A DNA stretch of 41,126 nt from NCBI RefSeq assembly GCF_000290615.1, contig NZ_ALAS01000027.1:1-41126 (forward strand). Direction: 5' to 3'. The translations under genes and the position numbers were made by a program. This document shows positions 1-8,136 of this stretch, in pieces (the stretch's first letter is position 1; every line of letters starts with the position of its first letter). The notes beneath the pieces are model-generated. The model ran no database searches. It saw nothing but the letters and a program-made list of their open reading frames with translations, and had not been told where the DNA came from. Origin of the DNA: Heyndrickxia coagulans DSM 1 = ATCC 7050. Lineage in GTDB: Bacteria; Bacillota; Bacilli; Bacillales; Bacillaceae_C.

Positions 1-172
1 TTGAAGCTCTGGACACCTCGTATCATACCAGGGGGGCTCTTTTTTGTGCAAACCTCAAATTTCCTTCATTACAGGAATGCTCCTTGTTCAAAATAAAATC
101 ATGTTTTCCGCCGATCAATGTTATAATTACCTATTATGAAGCAAACGATTTACGGAGGAGGAAACTGCTGCA
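1..172 (+). promoter_or_regulatory. Leader region with extended -10 promoter for the cvfB-like gene
   Basis: There is no gene here. A TATAAT hexamer at 122-127, preceded by TG at 119-120, makes an extended -10; I see no good -35. A purine-rich ribosome binding site (GGAGGAGG, about 154-161) lies before the ATG at 173. Bases 11-45 could form a weak hairpin followed by a T-run and may be the terminator of a gene left of the window. Confidence 0.45.
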
Positions 173-1033
173 ATGGATTTAACACCAGGAACCGTTGCCG
201 AACTTACGGTGGTGCGGGAAGCGCCGTTCGGTTATTTTTTATCTAACGGGACAGAAGACGTGCTCCTGCATCACCGGGATATTACGGAACCCTTTGATCC
301 GGAAGCGGTGCAAACCGTCTTTCTATATCAGGACCATCAGGGGAGGTTGGCCGCGACAAACGTGATTCCAGACATCCGGCTGGGGACATCCGGCTGGGCG
401 GAAGTTGCCGGCACCAAAGAAAAACTTGGCGTTTTCGTTTCGATCGGCATTCACAAAGATATGCTTCTTTCTGTTGATGACCTGCCCCCGATCCGCTCGC
501 TCTGGCCGGAAAAAGGCGATCATTTATACATTACCCTTGATCTTGACAAACATGGGCGATTATTCGCAAAATTAGCCGGGGAAAACATAGTCAGGGATTT
601 AGCGAAAAAAGCCGGCAGGGAAATGTGGAACAAAGATGTCACCGGGCATGTGTTCCGGCTGGCAAAAGCGGGTTCGACCATCATCACAGATGACGGCTAT
701 ATCGGTTTTATCCATGAATCGCAGCGCGACGACGAACCGCGCCTCGGGCAGAAAGTGGAAGGCCGCGTCATTGATGTAAAAGAGGACGGGACGCTGAATA
801 TCTCGCTTTTAGGGCGCGCTTATGAAGTATTGGATAAAGATGCGGAAAATATCCTTGCCTATATGGATTCGCGCGGCGGAAAAATGCCGTATTGGGATAA
901 AAGCATGCCGGAAGAGATTCAGGAGCGGTTTGGCATCAGCAAAGCGGCGTTTAAACGTGCGCTCGGCCGTTTGATGAAAAACGGCACCGTCTACCAGCAA
1001 GAAGGCTGGACATACCGGAAGGAGGGGAAATAA
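173..1033 (+). CDS. CvfB/YitL-like S1-domain RNA-binding protein
   Basis: This 286-aa protein resembles the CvfB (YitL) family of conserved Firmicute RNA-binding proteins, which influence virulence and exoprotein expression in staphylococci. The family has tandem S1-like OB folds followed by a C-terminal winged helix. Here two S1-like stretches are visible, including a GFIHESQ-type strand near residue 178 and VEGRVIDVKEDGTLNISL near 195-212. A basic winged-helix tail containing ERFGISKAAFKRALGRL spans about residues 252-268. The ATG follows a strong GGAGGAGG site. Its stop overlaps the start of the next gene by one base, so the two are probably co-translated. The exact RNA target cannot be told from sequence. 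Confidence 0.85.
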   Translation: MDLTPGTVAELTVVREAPFGYFLSNGTEDVLLHHRDITEPFDPEAVQTVFLYQDHQGRLAATNVIPDIRLGTSGWAEVAGTKEKLGVFVSIGIHKDMLLSVDDLPPIRSLWPEKGDHLYITLDLDKHGRLFAKLAGENIVRDLAKKAGREMWNKDVTGHVFRLAKAGSTIITDDGYIGFIHESQRDDEPRLGQKVEGRVIDVKEDGTLNISLLGRAYEVLDKDAENILAYMDSRGGKMPYWDKSMPEEIQERFGISKAAFKRALGRLMKNGTVYQQEGWTYRKEGK

Positions 1034-1428
1034 TGGCAGTTCCAAGGTTGAAACGCATTCACCATATTGCCATCATTTGTTCCGATTATGCAAAATCAAA
1101 GCATTTTTATGTGGATTGCCTCGGTTTGGAGCCGGTGCGGGAAGTATACAGGAAAGAACGTGATTCCTACAAACTGGATCTTTCGGTCGGCAGCGTATAT
1201 CAGATCGAACTGTTTTCCTTTCCGGATCCGCCCGCGCGCCCGACATTCCCGGAAGCTGCGGGCTTGCGGCATCTTGCATTTGAAACGGACGATGTAGAAG
1301 CGGATAAAAAGCGGCTTGAAGAAATGGGCATTCAAGTAGAAGAAATCCGCATTGACCCGCTTACAGAGAAAAAATTCACCTTTTTCCAGGATCCCGACGG
1401 CCTTCCGATCGAATTGTATGAAATCTGA
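1033..1428 (+). CDS. VOC-family metalloprotein (GloA2/YaeR-like)
   Basis: This 131-aa, single-domain vicinal-oxygen-chelate protein belongs to the glyoxalase/bleomycin-resistance fold. The sequence begins KRIHHIAIICSDYAKSKHFY and ends DPDGLPIELYEI. The family metal ligands are visible: His10/11 in the first strand, a His in GLRHLAFETDD near residue 79, and the terminal Glu in IELYEI. It is closest in style to the YaeR/YwkD subgroup, whose substrate is unknown. The ATG overlaps the TAA of the upstream gene (TAATG), with GGAGGGG as binding site inside the upstream gene. Glyoxalase activity should not be assumed. Confidence 0.85.
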   Translation: MAVPRLKRIHHIAIICSDYAKSKHFYVDCLGLEPVREVYRKERDSYKLDLSVGSVYQIELFSFPDPPARPTFPEAAGLRHLAFETDDVEADKKRLEEMGIQVEEIRIDPLTEKKFTFFQDPDGLPIELYEI

Positions 1429-1450
1429 CGGCGCGGCTGCAGGAGCGGTA

Positions 1451-1525
1451 TGCTATAATGAAAAGGACTGAAAATGCTTTGTTCATATTTGAGCAAAGGA
1501 TTGCCTTTCAAGGAGGAAAATTTGT
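1451..1525 (+). promoter_or_regulatory. Extended -10 promoter and small hairpin before manA
   Basis: TGCTATAAT at 1451-1459 is an extended -10 with a perfect hexamer; the -35 is poor. An 8-bp hairpin with one G.U pair (arms about 1476-1483 and 1490-1497) sits in the leader. The AAGGAGG binding site is at about 1510-1516. Confidence 0.5.
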
Positions 1526-2473
1526 ATGACCGAGCCTTTATTTCTTGAACCGGTTTTTAAAGAAAGAATTTGGGGAGGCACCGCGCTGAGGGACCGGTTC
1601 GGTTACCGCATCCCGTCTGACCATACAGGGGAGTGCTGGGCCATTTCCGGCCATCCGAACGGCCCGTCAACTGTAAAAAACGGCGAATTTGCCGGCAAAA
1701 CGCTGATGGAACTGTGGGAAGAAAGGCGTGACGTATTCGGCGGAATGTCTGGAAAAGGATTCCCGCTCCTGACAAAAATCCTCGATGCAAATGCAGATTT
1801 ATCGGTCCAGGTTCATCCGGACGATGCATACGCCAATGAACACGAAAATGGAGAACTCGGCAAAACGGAATGCTGGTACATCATTGACTGCAAAAAAGGC
1901 GCACAGCTCGTTTACGGGCATCATGCCAAAACGAAAGAAGAATTTGTCCGCCTGGTTGAAGAAGGAAAATGGGACAGCCTGCTGCGCAAAGTGCCGATTC
2001 ACCCGGGGGACTTTTTCTATGTGCCAAGCGGGACGATTCATGCGCTTTGCGAAGGGACACTTGTGCTCGAAACGCAGCAAAGCAGTGATACAACGTACCG
2101 CGTTTATGACTACGACCGGACGGATGCTGCCGGCAACAAACGCGAACTGCATTTGCAAAAAGCGATTGATGTTACGATGATACCGCACCGGGATGCCGCA
2201 GTCCGCCCCCGTACGGAAGAAAAACCGGGCGTTACCATCACAACGTTTGCGAAGGAAGCCTTTTTCTCTGTATATAAATGGGATGTAGAAGGGACCGCAC
2301 TTTTTACGCAAAACGAACCGTTCGAACTGGCCAGTGTGCTTGACGGGGAAGGGGCCATGAAAGCCGGCGGAAAAACTTATCCGCTTGAAAAAGGGATGCA
2401 TTTTTTGCTTCCGTCCGGATTTGGCAATTTTGAACTGGAAGGCCGTCTGACGCTGATCGTATCCCATCCGTAA
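1526..2473 (+). CDS. manA: Mannose-6-phosphate isomerase, class I
   Basis: This 315-aa protein is the short Bacillus-type class I phosphomannose isomerase, which interconverts mannose-6-phosphate and fructose-6-phosphate with a zinc ion. Zinc-ligand motifs of the cupin core are clear: VQVHPDD (Gln and His near residues 95-97), GKTECWYI (Glu near 114) and SGTIHALCEG (His near 173). The catalytic-loop region ETQQSSDTTYRVYDYDR is also intact. Its length matches the B. subtilis ManA/YvyI type. It has its own extended -10 promoter and an AAGGAGG site, so it is probably monocistronic. B. subtilis has several paralogues, so the exact paralogue is not decided. Confidence 0.95.
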   Translation: MTEPLFLEPVFKERIWGGTALRDRFGYRIPSDHTGECWAISGHPNGPSTVKNGEFAGKTLMELWEERRDVFGGMSGKGFPLLTKILDANADLSVQVHPDDAYANEHENGELGKTECWYIIDCKKGAQLVYGHHAKTKEEFVRLVEEGKWDSLLRKVPIHPGDFFYVPSGTIHALCEGTLVLETQQSSDTTYRVYDYDRTDAAGNKRELHLQKAIDVTMIPHRDAAVRPRTEEKPGVTITTFAKEAFFSVYKWDVEGTALFTQNEPFELASVLDGEGAMKAGGKTYPLEKGMHFLLPSGFGNFELEGRLTLIVSHP

Positions 2474-2494
2474 AATGTCTGTCTATCAAGAATA

Positions 2495-2524
2495 TTGCAG
2501 CAAACGGCAGAAAACCGATATAAT
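2495..2524 (+). promoter_or_regulatory. Sigma-A promoter of metA
   Basis: TTGCAG at 2495-2500 and TATAAT at 2519-2524 are separated by 18 bases. Only 73 bases separate manA from the longest metA ORF, so there is no room for an S-box (SAM) riboswitch, which controls metA in B. subtilis. Confidence 0.65.
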
Positions 2525-2564
2525 GAAAAATACATGACAACTGAGTATGGGGGAGACGTTGAAA

Positions 2565-3470
2565 ATGCCAATCAATATACCGAAAGATTTACCTGCCGGA
2601 GAGCTGCTGAGACAAGAGAAAATTTTTGTGATGGATGAGGACAGGGCGAGAACGCAGGATATCCGTCCGCTGAATATATTAATCTTAAATTTAATGCCGG
2701 AAAAAGAAAAAACGGAGTTGCAGCTGCTGCGCCTCCTCGGCAATACGCCGTTGCAGGTCAACATCACTTTTCTCCGGACGTCGACTTACCAATCCAAAAA
2801 CGTCAGCAGCTACCATTTAGAACATTTTTACACGGTTTTTGACGAAGTGAAAGGCCGCCGTTTTGACGGGATGATTATTACCGGCGCCCCAGTTGAAAAA
2901 ATGGACTTCGAAGCGGTGGATTATTGGGACGAGCTGAAGAAAATCATGGATTGGACCAAAACCAATGTCACGTCGACATTACATATTTGCTGGGGTGCGC
3001 AGGCTGCATTGTATTACCATTATGGCATTGAGAAGTACGAACTGCCGGAAAAGTGTTTCGGCATTTTCAAACACCGCTTGTTTTTGCCGATGGTTAAGCT
3101 GGTCCGCGGATTTGATGAGGTTTTTAACGCGCCCCATTCCCGTTATACGGATGTTGCGCGCGCAGCCATTGAAAACCATCCGGAACTTCAGCTCGTTTCC
3201 ATATCGGAAGAGGGCGCGCCGTTCATTGTAATGGATGAAAACGGGAAAAATATTATGATCACCGGCCATTTGGAATATGATGCAACAACCCTCGCTGATG
3301 AATATGTGCGCGATCAGCAAAAGGGGCTTGGCACCGCCCTCCCGAAAAATTATTTTCCGAATAACGATGCCAATGAGAGGCCGCTCCATACGTGGCGCTC
3401 GCACAGCTATTTGCTGTTTTCCAACTGGCTGAACTATTATGTATATCAGGAAACACCGTATCAATGGTAA
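2565..3470 (+). CDS. metA: Homoserine O-acetyltransferase (MetA family)
   Basis: The product transfers an acyl group from acyl-CoA to homoserine, the first committed step of methionine synthesis. The ORF could begin at 2547, but the ATG at 2565 gives [10 protein letters not shown] and 301 aa, the exact length and N-terminus of B. subtilis MetA, with GGGGGA as binding site. The acyl-accepting Cys is C142 in [18 protein letters not shown] supplies the His and Glu of the catalytic set. Residue 111 is Glu (GAPVE). In Bacillus MetA proteins Glu at this position goes with acetyl-CoA and Gly with succinyl-CoA, so I call acetyltransferase despite the usual succinyltransferase annotation. Confidence 0.95.
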   Translation: MPINIPKDLPAGELLRQEKIFVMDEDRARTQDIRPLNILILNLMPEKEKTELQLLRLLGNTPLQVNITFLRTSTYQSKNVSSYHLEHFYTVFDEVKGRRFDGMIITGAPVEKMDFEAVDYWDELKKIMDWTKTNVTSTLHICWGAQAALYYHYGIEKYELPEKCFGIFKHRLFLPMVKLVRGFDEVFNAPHSRYTDVARAAIENHPELQLVSISEEGAPFIVMDENGKNIMITGHLEYDATTLADEYVRDQQKGLGTALPKNYFPNNDANERPLHTWRSHSYLLFSNWLNYYVYQETPYQW

Positions 3471-3477
3471 ACAAAGG

Positions 3478-3508
3478 GCTGTCCCGCAAACAGGGGCGGC
3501 TTTTTTTA
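3478..3508 (+). terminator. Terminator after metA
   Basis: An 8-bp stem with two G.U pairs (GCTGTCCC / GGGGCGGC, loop GCAAACA) is followed by seven T residues, eight bases after the metA stop. Confidence 0.7.
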
Positions 3509-3540
3509 AAATCCGCAACTGCCCTGCCGGAATCATCTGA

Positions 3541-3581
3541 AAAACAAAAAAGAGGCAGCCCCGCGTATCAGGACAGCCCCT
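3541..3581 (-). terminator. Terminator of the efflux gene, overlapping its 3' end
   Basis: Read on the minus strand, GGCTGTCC and GGGGCTGCC pair with one U.U mismatch and run into TCTTTTTTG. The 5' arm lies in the last codons of the transporter gene. It faces the metA terminator, insulating two convergent genes. Confidence 0.6.
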
Positions 3582-5046
3582 TTTTCCCTTCCGCTTTCGG
3601 AACCGCGAAAGAGAGAAGAAAACAAACAAGTGAAATTACGGCAAGCAGGATGAAAATCGAATGAATGCCTGAAAAAAGCACATGCCGCAGCCATTCGCGC
3701 GCTGCTTCCGAAAATCGGCCCGCGCTTTCCGGATTGATCAGCCTGTTCAGCGAATTCGTCGTAAACCCGCCCGGATTGCCTTTCGCAAGTTCCCCGGCAA
3801 TCTTTGCATTAAAATACGTACCGAATACAGCGGAACCGGCCGACTGCCCCAGATTCCGGAAAAATGTATTCGATGCCGTCGCCGCCCCGCGCAATGACCA
3901 GTCCACCGCCGACTGCACCGAAACGAGCGAGATCGTCATGACAATCCCAAATCCGAATCCGGAAATGGCGGAGAAAACGTAAAAACTCCATTCCTGCGTT
4001 CCCAATGAAAACAGGCTGAGCCAGACTGTGCTTCCCAAAATGAAGGCCATTCCCGTTAAAAACGCCAAACGGTCCCCGTATTTGAGCTGAAGCCTTCCGC
4101 CGGCAAAAGAGCCGAGCATCCACAGGACGGGGCTCGGTGCCAGCATGAGCCCGGATAGCGTTGCGCCATGCCCTTCAAGCCCTTGGATCCACATCGGAAT
4201 ATAAACGTTAATCCCCATCAGAACGGCACTGCCCAAAAAACAAACCAGATTTGAAACCGAAATGGCCCGGATGTGGAACAACGAAAGCGGCATTAATGGA
4301 TCCGGATGCCGGTATTCAATCAAAATGAATAAACCAAGGAGAATGACACTGCCTGCTAACAATCCCAAGATCACCGGGTTTCCCCAGTCGTTTGTATCCC
4401 CGCCTTTTTGCAGGGCGTAAAGCAATGCGAGCATCCCGGCGGAAAAGGTGGCAGCCCCCCATACATCAATCGCATTTTCCGTTTTTTCCACCCGCTCATG
4501 TAAAAACAGGATGACCATCAAAACGGAAATCGAGCCAAACGGGAGATTGATGAAAAAGATCCAGTGCCAGGTGAGCTCGTCGACAAAGAAACCGCCGAAA
4601 AGAGGCCCGATGACACCGGCAATGCCCCATGCCGCTCCCATAAACCCGAGCATTTTCGCCCGTTTTTCATGCGGATAAATATCGGCAACGATGGTATTCG
4701 TAACCGGCATGATCGCCCCGGCCCCGATTCCCTGAATGGCACGGAACACAATCAGTTGCCCCATCGAACCGGCGAGACCGCACAATGTCGAACCGGCAAG
4801 GAAAACAATGGTGCCGGCCGTAAAAATTTTTTTGCGGCCGTACAAATCCGCAAGCTTCCCAAAAATTGGAACCGTTACCGCGGAAGTGAGCAAGTAAATG
4901 GCAAATACCCAGTTCATCACGCCGATCCCTTTCAGATCGCTTACAATCCGCGGCATCGCGGTGCTGACAATGGTTCCCTCAATGGCTGTTAAAAAGGTGG
5001 CCACAAACAAAGCAATCGTGACCGCCTTGATATTGGTTTGCTTCAT
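3568..5046 (-). CDS. DHA2-family MFS multidrug efflux transporter (14 TM)
   Basis: This 492-aa polytopic membrane protein belongs to the EmrB/QacA (DHA2) drug:proton antiporters. TM1 carries the family signature (FLTAIEGTIVSTAMPRI, about residues 14-30). Motif A, GKLADLYGRKKIF, follows TM2, and motif C-like GAAWGIAGVIGPLFGG is near residue 140. About 14 hydrophobic segments are present, and the protein ends in a basic tail. The frame is open upstream to 5127, but the ATG at 5046 is preceded by GGAGGA at good spacing and starts directly before TM1, so I use it. The gene is monocistronic and diverges from nagA. The drug substrate cannot be inferred. Confidence 0.9.
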   Translation of the reverse strand: MKQTNIKAVTIALFVATFLTAIEGTIVSTAMPRIVSDLKGIGVMNWVFAIYLLTSAVTVPIFGKLADLYGRKKIFTAGTIVFLAGSTLCGLAGSMGQLIVFRAIQGIGAGAIMPVTNTIVADIYPHEKRAKMLGFMGAAWGIAGVIGPLFGGFFVDELTWHWIFFINLPFGSISVLMVILFLHERVEKTENAIDVWGAATFSAGMLALLYALQKGGDTNDWGNPVILGLLAGSVILLGLFILIEYRHPDPLMPLSLFHIRAISVSNLVCFLGSAVLMGINVYIPMWIQGLEGHGATLSGLMLAPSPVLWMLGSFAGGRLQLKYGDRLAFLTGMAFILGSTVWLSLFSLGTQEWSFYVFSAISGFGFGIVMTISLVSVQSAVDWSLRGAATASNTFFRNLGQSAGSAVFGTYFNAKIAGELAKGNPGGFTTNSLNRLINPESAGRFSEAAREWLRHVLFSGIHSIFILLAVISLVCFLLSFAVPKAEGKKGLS

Positions 5047-5174
5047 AAAAAATCCTCCATGATTTGTTCGTTCTGCACTTTTTCTAGTATATCTCAACTT
5101 ACCGCGGAAAAATAGATTTACAGACAATCAGGAAAGAACCTGTATAAAAAGAAATCCTTTCTCCATAATAAAGA

Positions 5175-5217
5175 TTGACAACTGAAACACAATAAATGAT
5201 AATTGGTATAGACAACT
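5175..5217 (+). promoter_or_regulatory. nagA promoter with overlapping NagR (dre) operator
   Basis: TTGACA at 5175-5180 and GATAAT at 5198-5203, with 17 bases between, form a near-consensus sigma-A promoter. ATTGGTATAGACAACT at 5202-5217 matches the dre-type operator bound by the GntR/HutC regulator NagR (YvoA) in B. subtilis, and overlaps the -10 end and transcription start. That position fits direct repression, relieved by amino-sugar phosphate. The repressor is encoded at the end of the same operon. Confidence 0.8.
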
Positions 5218-5247
5218 ATATAAATTTTAAAAAAGAGGTGTTTTCCG

Positions 5248-6381
5248 TTGGCGGAAAAAGTGCTGATTCACAGCAATCTTTATACAGGAAATGAACATAT
5301 TGCAGACGGATTTATCCGGTTTACAGATAAAATCATTGAAACCGGCAAAATGGCAGATTACCGGCCGAAAGCAGGAGAAGAAGTGATCGACGGGAAAGGG
5401 ATGACAGCCATCCCGGGCATGATTGATGTCCATATCCACGGCGGTTATGGCATTGATGCGATGGATGCCGATCCGGAGGCGCTCGTTACATTAAGCCAAA
5501 AATTGCGGAAGGAAGGTGTAACTTCCTTTTTCGCAACAACGATGACCCAGGATTACGGAAAAATCGAAGCCGCCTTGCGTGCCGTGAAAGCGGCAAAAGA
5601 AAAAGGGGGCACAACGATCGAAGGGATTCATCTCGAAGGGCCGTTTGTTTCAAAAAAAAGAGCGGGGGCCCAGCCGCTTGAATATATCAAGGCGCCGGAT
5701 ACGGAACTGTTTTTAAGATGGGTTGAAGCTTCCGGGAATCTTATTAAGCTCGTCACCTACGCCCCAGAAAATGAAGGTGCACGGGAATTTGAAAATGTGA
5801 TGATTGAACGCGGCATCGTGCCTTCCATGGGCCATTCAGATGCCGTCCGTGCTGAACTGTTACAAAGCAAGGCAACCCATGCGACCCATCTTTATAATGC
5901 CATGCGCGGCCTGCACCACCGCGAGCCCGGCGTTGCAGGGCATGCGTTGCTGTCACCTTATGTACAAGTGGAACTGATTGCTGACGGCCTCCATGTGCAC
6001 CCGGATATGGTGAAGTTCACGTATGAAATAAAGGGGCCGGAAAAAATCTCCGTCATTACCGATGCGATGCGGGCGAAAGGATTGCCGGACGGGGAGTCGG
6101 AGCTCGGCGGCCAGAAAGTGCTGGTGAAAAACGGGGAAGCCCGGCTTGAAAATGGTGCGCTTGCCGGCAGCATCTTAAAGATGGACGATGCGTTCCGCAA
6201 CATCATGAAATTTACCGGCTGCTCCATTTCGGAAGCGGTACAGATGACTTCCGTGAACCAGGCGCGCGAGTTCGGCCTCACGCAAAAAGGAAGCCTGGCA
6301 GCTGGTAAAGATGCCGATTTCGTACTGCTGGATGAACAATGGCAAGTCAAAACAACATACCATCTTGGAGAGCAGGGATAA
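5248..6381 (+). CDS. nagA: N-acetylglucosamine-6-phosphate deacetylase
   Basis: This 377-aa cytoplasmic amidohydrolase removes acetate from GlcNAc-6-phosphate, giving glucosamine-6-phosphate for NagB. Metal and active-site motifs are in order: the HIHGG pair (near residue 60), EGPFVSKKRAGAQ (metal-binding Glu near 130), MGHSDAV (His near 196), ATHLYNAMRGLHHREPG (His near 212) and the catalytic Asp in VITDAMRAKG (near 272). The start is TTG at 5248, preceded by AAAGAGGTG; no ATG fits better. It is the first gene of nagA-nagB-nagR and is controlled from the promoter/operator just upstream. Its 3' end is partly duplicated in the gap that follows. Confidence 0.97.
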   Translation: MAEKVLIHSNLYTGNEHIADGFIRFTDKIIETGKMADYRPKAGEEVIDGKGMTAIPGMIDVHIHGGYGIDAMDADPEALVTLSQKLRKEGVTSFFATTMTQDYGKIEAALRAVKAAKEKGGTTIEGIHLEGPFVSKKRAGAQPLEYIKAPDTELFLRWVEASGNLIKLVTYAPENEGAREFENVMIERGIVPSMGHSDAVRAELLQSKATHATHLYNAMRGLHHREPGVAGHALLSPYVQVELIADGLHVHPDMVKFTYEIKGPEKISVITDAMRAKGLPDGESELGGQKVLVKNGEARLENGALAGSILKMDDAFRNIMKFTGCSISEAVQMTSVNQAREFGLTQKGSLAAGKDADFVLLDEQWQVKTTYHLGEQG

Positions 6382-6606
6382 CGCGCATAAACTGTTGCCA
6401 ACCACAGGCGTGCGGGTTCGGTCCCGGCTAAAACTGGAAAGATGCCGATTTTGTCCCGCTGGATGCACCATGGCACGTTAAACTAACGTATCATTTTGGA
6501 AAGCGGGATAACACGCAACCTGCTGTGGACCATGCGTGTAAGAAATGTGTCTGATGGCCAGGAAAGACAGATTAAAAAACGATGATCTTGGAAAGCGGGG
6601 ATAAAA
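6382..6606 (+). repeat. Decayed duplication of the nagA 3' end
   Basis: This 225-base gap contains a second, mutated copy of the end of nagA. Bases about 6435-6505 align with about 6305-6382; in the nagA frame they still read KDADFVPLDAPWHVKLTYHF against KDADFVLLDEQWQVKTTYHL. A one-base deletion then destroys the stop. A third short copy of the terminal motif (CTTGGAAAGCGGGGATAA) lies at about 6587-6604, directly before the nagB ATG, where its G-rich part may act as the nagB binding site. No ORF or promoter is evident. Confidence 0.7.
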
Positions 6607-7335
6607 ATGAACGTGGAAATTTTTAAAACAAGCGATGAAGCAGCAAAATACGCCTATGAACTGATCGAAAAAGGGATCCGGGAAGGGCAAATCCGCACGC
6701 TCGGGCTTGCGACAGGGGGCACGCCGCTGAAACTGTATGCGTACATGCGGAATGCCGGACTGGACGTTTCAAATGTCACCACCGTCAATCTTGATGAATA
6801 TGTGGGCCTCAAAGATACAGATGAACACAGCTACCACTATTACATGGAAAAAGAACTGTTTTCGCATATGAATTTTAAACAATCGTATCTGCCTGATGGA
6901 ACGGCAGAAGACCTCGAAGAAGAATGCGCGCGGTATGAAAGAATTTTAAAATTGCATCCGGTCGACCTGCAAGTGCTCGGCATCGGTAAAAATGGGCACA
7001 TCGGCTTTAATGAACCGGGCACTTCCTTCCATTCCAGAACGCATATTGTCGAACTGACCGAATCGACGCGGGAAGCAAACCGGCGCTTTTTCGAAAGAGA
7101 AGAAGATGTGCCGGACCGCGCCCTTTCGATGGGGATTGCTTCGATTATGGACGCGAAAAAAATCGTTCTGCTGGCATTCGGCAAAAGCAAAGCTGAAGCA
7201 GTCCGCAGCATGATCAAAGGGCCGGTGGACGAAGCCTGCCCGGCATCCGTTCTGCAAATGCATCCGGATGTCGTTGTCGTTGCTGATGCAGATGCCGCTT
7301 CTTTGCTGGAGGATGCCGGAAAGCGCCATGATTGA
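6607..7335 (+). CDS. nagB: Glucosamine-6-phosphate deaminase
   Basis: This 242-aa isomerase/deaminase converts glucosamine-6-phosphate into fructose-6-phosphate and ammonia. Family motifs are intact: the phosphate-binding [11 protein letters not shown] (near residue 37), VNLDEYVGL containing the catalytic-base Asp (near 65), and [14 protein letters not shown] with the catalytic His (near 130-140). The length matches the short Bacillus enzymes, which lack the allosteric extension of E. coli NagB. The ATG at 6607 is preceded by a G-rich stretch that derives from the nagA-end repeat rather than a classical site. The end overlaps nagR by 8 bases, indicating one transcript. Confidence 0.97.
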   Translation: MNVEIFKTSDEAAKYAYELIEKGIREGQIRTLGLATGGTPLKLYAYMRNAGLDVSNVTTVNLDEYVGLKDTDEHSYHYYMEKELFSHMNFKQSYLPDGTAEDLEEECARYERILKLHPVDLQVLGIGKNGHIGFNEPGTSFHSRTHIVELTESTREANRRFFEREEDVPDRALSMGIASIMDAKKIVLLAFGKSKAEAVRSMIKGPVDEACPASVLQMHPDVVVVADADAASLLEDAGKRHD

Positions 7336-8038
7336 CAAAACCTCCCCGATCCCGATTTACTTTCAAATTCAGGAAGAAATCCGGAAGAAAATTAGGGAGA
7401 GGGAATGGAAAACAGGTGAAGCCATTCCGTCTGAACGGGTACTAAGCGAACTTTTTGAAGTGAGCAGAATGACAGTCCGCCAGGCGGTACAAGGTTTGGT
7501 GGATGAAGGCATTTTAATGAGAAAACGGGGAAGCGGCACGTTTGTCAGCGAACATAAGGTGGAGCAGCCTTTGGAAGGGCGGATGAGTTTTACGCGGCTG
7601 ATGGAAGAGCGCGGGATGAAAGCTTCGAATAAAATCGTGGCGTTTCTGGAAAGGGAAGCCTCCGTGCAGGAAATGGAGGCACTCGCGCTGGAAGAGCCGG
7701 AACACGTTCTCCATATCGAGCGGCTCCGTTACGGGGATGAGATCCCGATTGTATTCGAATCGATCATCACCCCGGCAAGGATTTCGGCAGGGCTTACGGA
7801 AGAGAAATTAAACCGTTCTTTCTACCAGTTTCTCGAACGCGAAAAGGGATTGCGGCTCGGAAAAGGGGTCCAGACAATTGAAGCCGTTGCGGCGAGCGCA
7901 CGGCTGGCAAAACTGTTAAAAGTGGCCCCAGGTTCGCCGGTGCTGTCCATTGAACGCGTAACTTCGCTTTCGGATGGCACGCCGTTTGAATATGTCAAAG
8001 CGCAATACGCCGGCAGCCGCTTTAAATTTTATATGTAG
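7328..8038 (+). CDS. nagR: NagR, GntR/HutC-family repressor of amino-sugar use
   Basis: This 236-aa regulator has an N-terminal GntR winged helix ([11 protein letters not shown] to GSGTFVSEH, residues about 7-75, with the helix-turn-helix around [17 protein letters not shown]). A C-terminal UTRA effector domain follows (about 95-235), the HutC-subfamily layout. B. subtilis NagR (YvoA, 243 aa) binds glucosamine-6-P and GlcNAc-6-P. I chose the ATG at 7328, which begins [12 protein letters not shown] as in homologues; it overlaps the nagB stop by 8 bases. The operator in front of nagA is its expected target, making the operon self-regulated. The bidirectional terminator at 8086-8113 follows. Confidence 0.92.
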   Translation: MIDKTSPIPIYFQIQEEIRKKIREREWKTGEAIPSERVLSELFEVSRMTVRQAVQGLVDEGILMRKRGSGTFVSEHKVEQPLEGRMSFTRLMEERGMKASNKIVAFLEREASVQEMEALALEEPEHVLHIERLRYGDEIPIVFESIITPARISAGLTEEKLNRSFYQFLEREKGLRLGKGVQTIEAVAASARLAKLLKVAPGSPVLSIERVTSLSDGTPFEYVKAQYAGSRFKFYM

Positions 8039-8085
8039 GAAGGGTCAAACAGGTCATGCCGGGGCAAGCCGGTACAGATGCAAAA

Positions 8086-8113
8086 AAAACCGCGGAATCT
8101 TCCGCGGTTTTTT
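8086..8113. terminator. Bidirectional terminator between nagR and the LysM hydrolase
   Basis: A perfect 11-bp stem (AAAACCGCGGA / TCCGCGGTTTT, loop ATCT) has a T-run on the plus strand and an A-run before it that becomes a T-run on the minus strand. It serves both convergent genes. Confidence 0.9.
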
Positions 8114-8136
8114 AGTTCAATTTATAGAACGGCAAA

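Noticed and set aside
1799-2467. 222-codon minus-strand frame opposite manA
   Set aside because: Antisense shadow of an intact phosphomannose isomerase; composition is odd and no start signal is present.
2474-2564. SAM riboswitch (S-box) before metA
   Set aside because: The gap is far too short and lacks the S-box core.
2979-3629. 216-codon minus-strand frame across the end of metA
   Set aside because: It crosses two facing terminators and has no ribosome site; a shadow frame.
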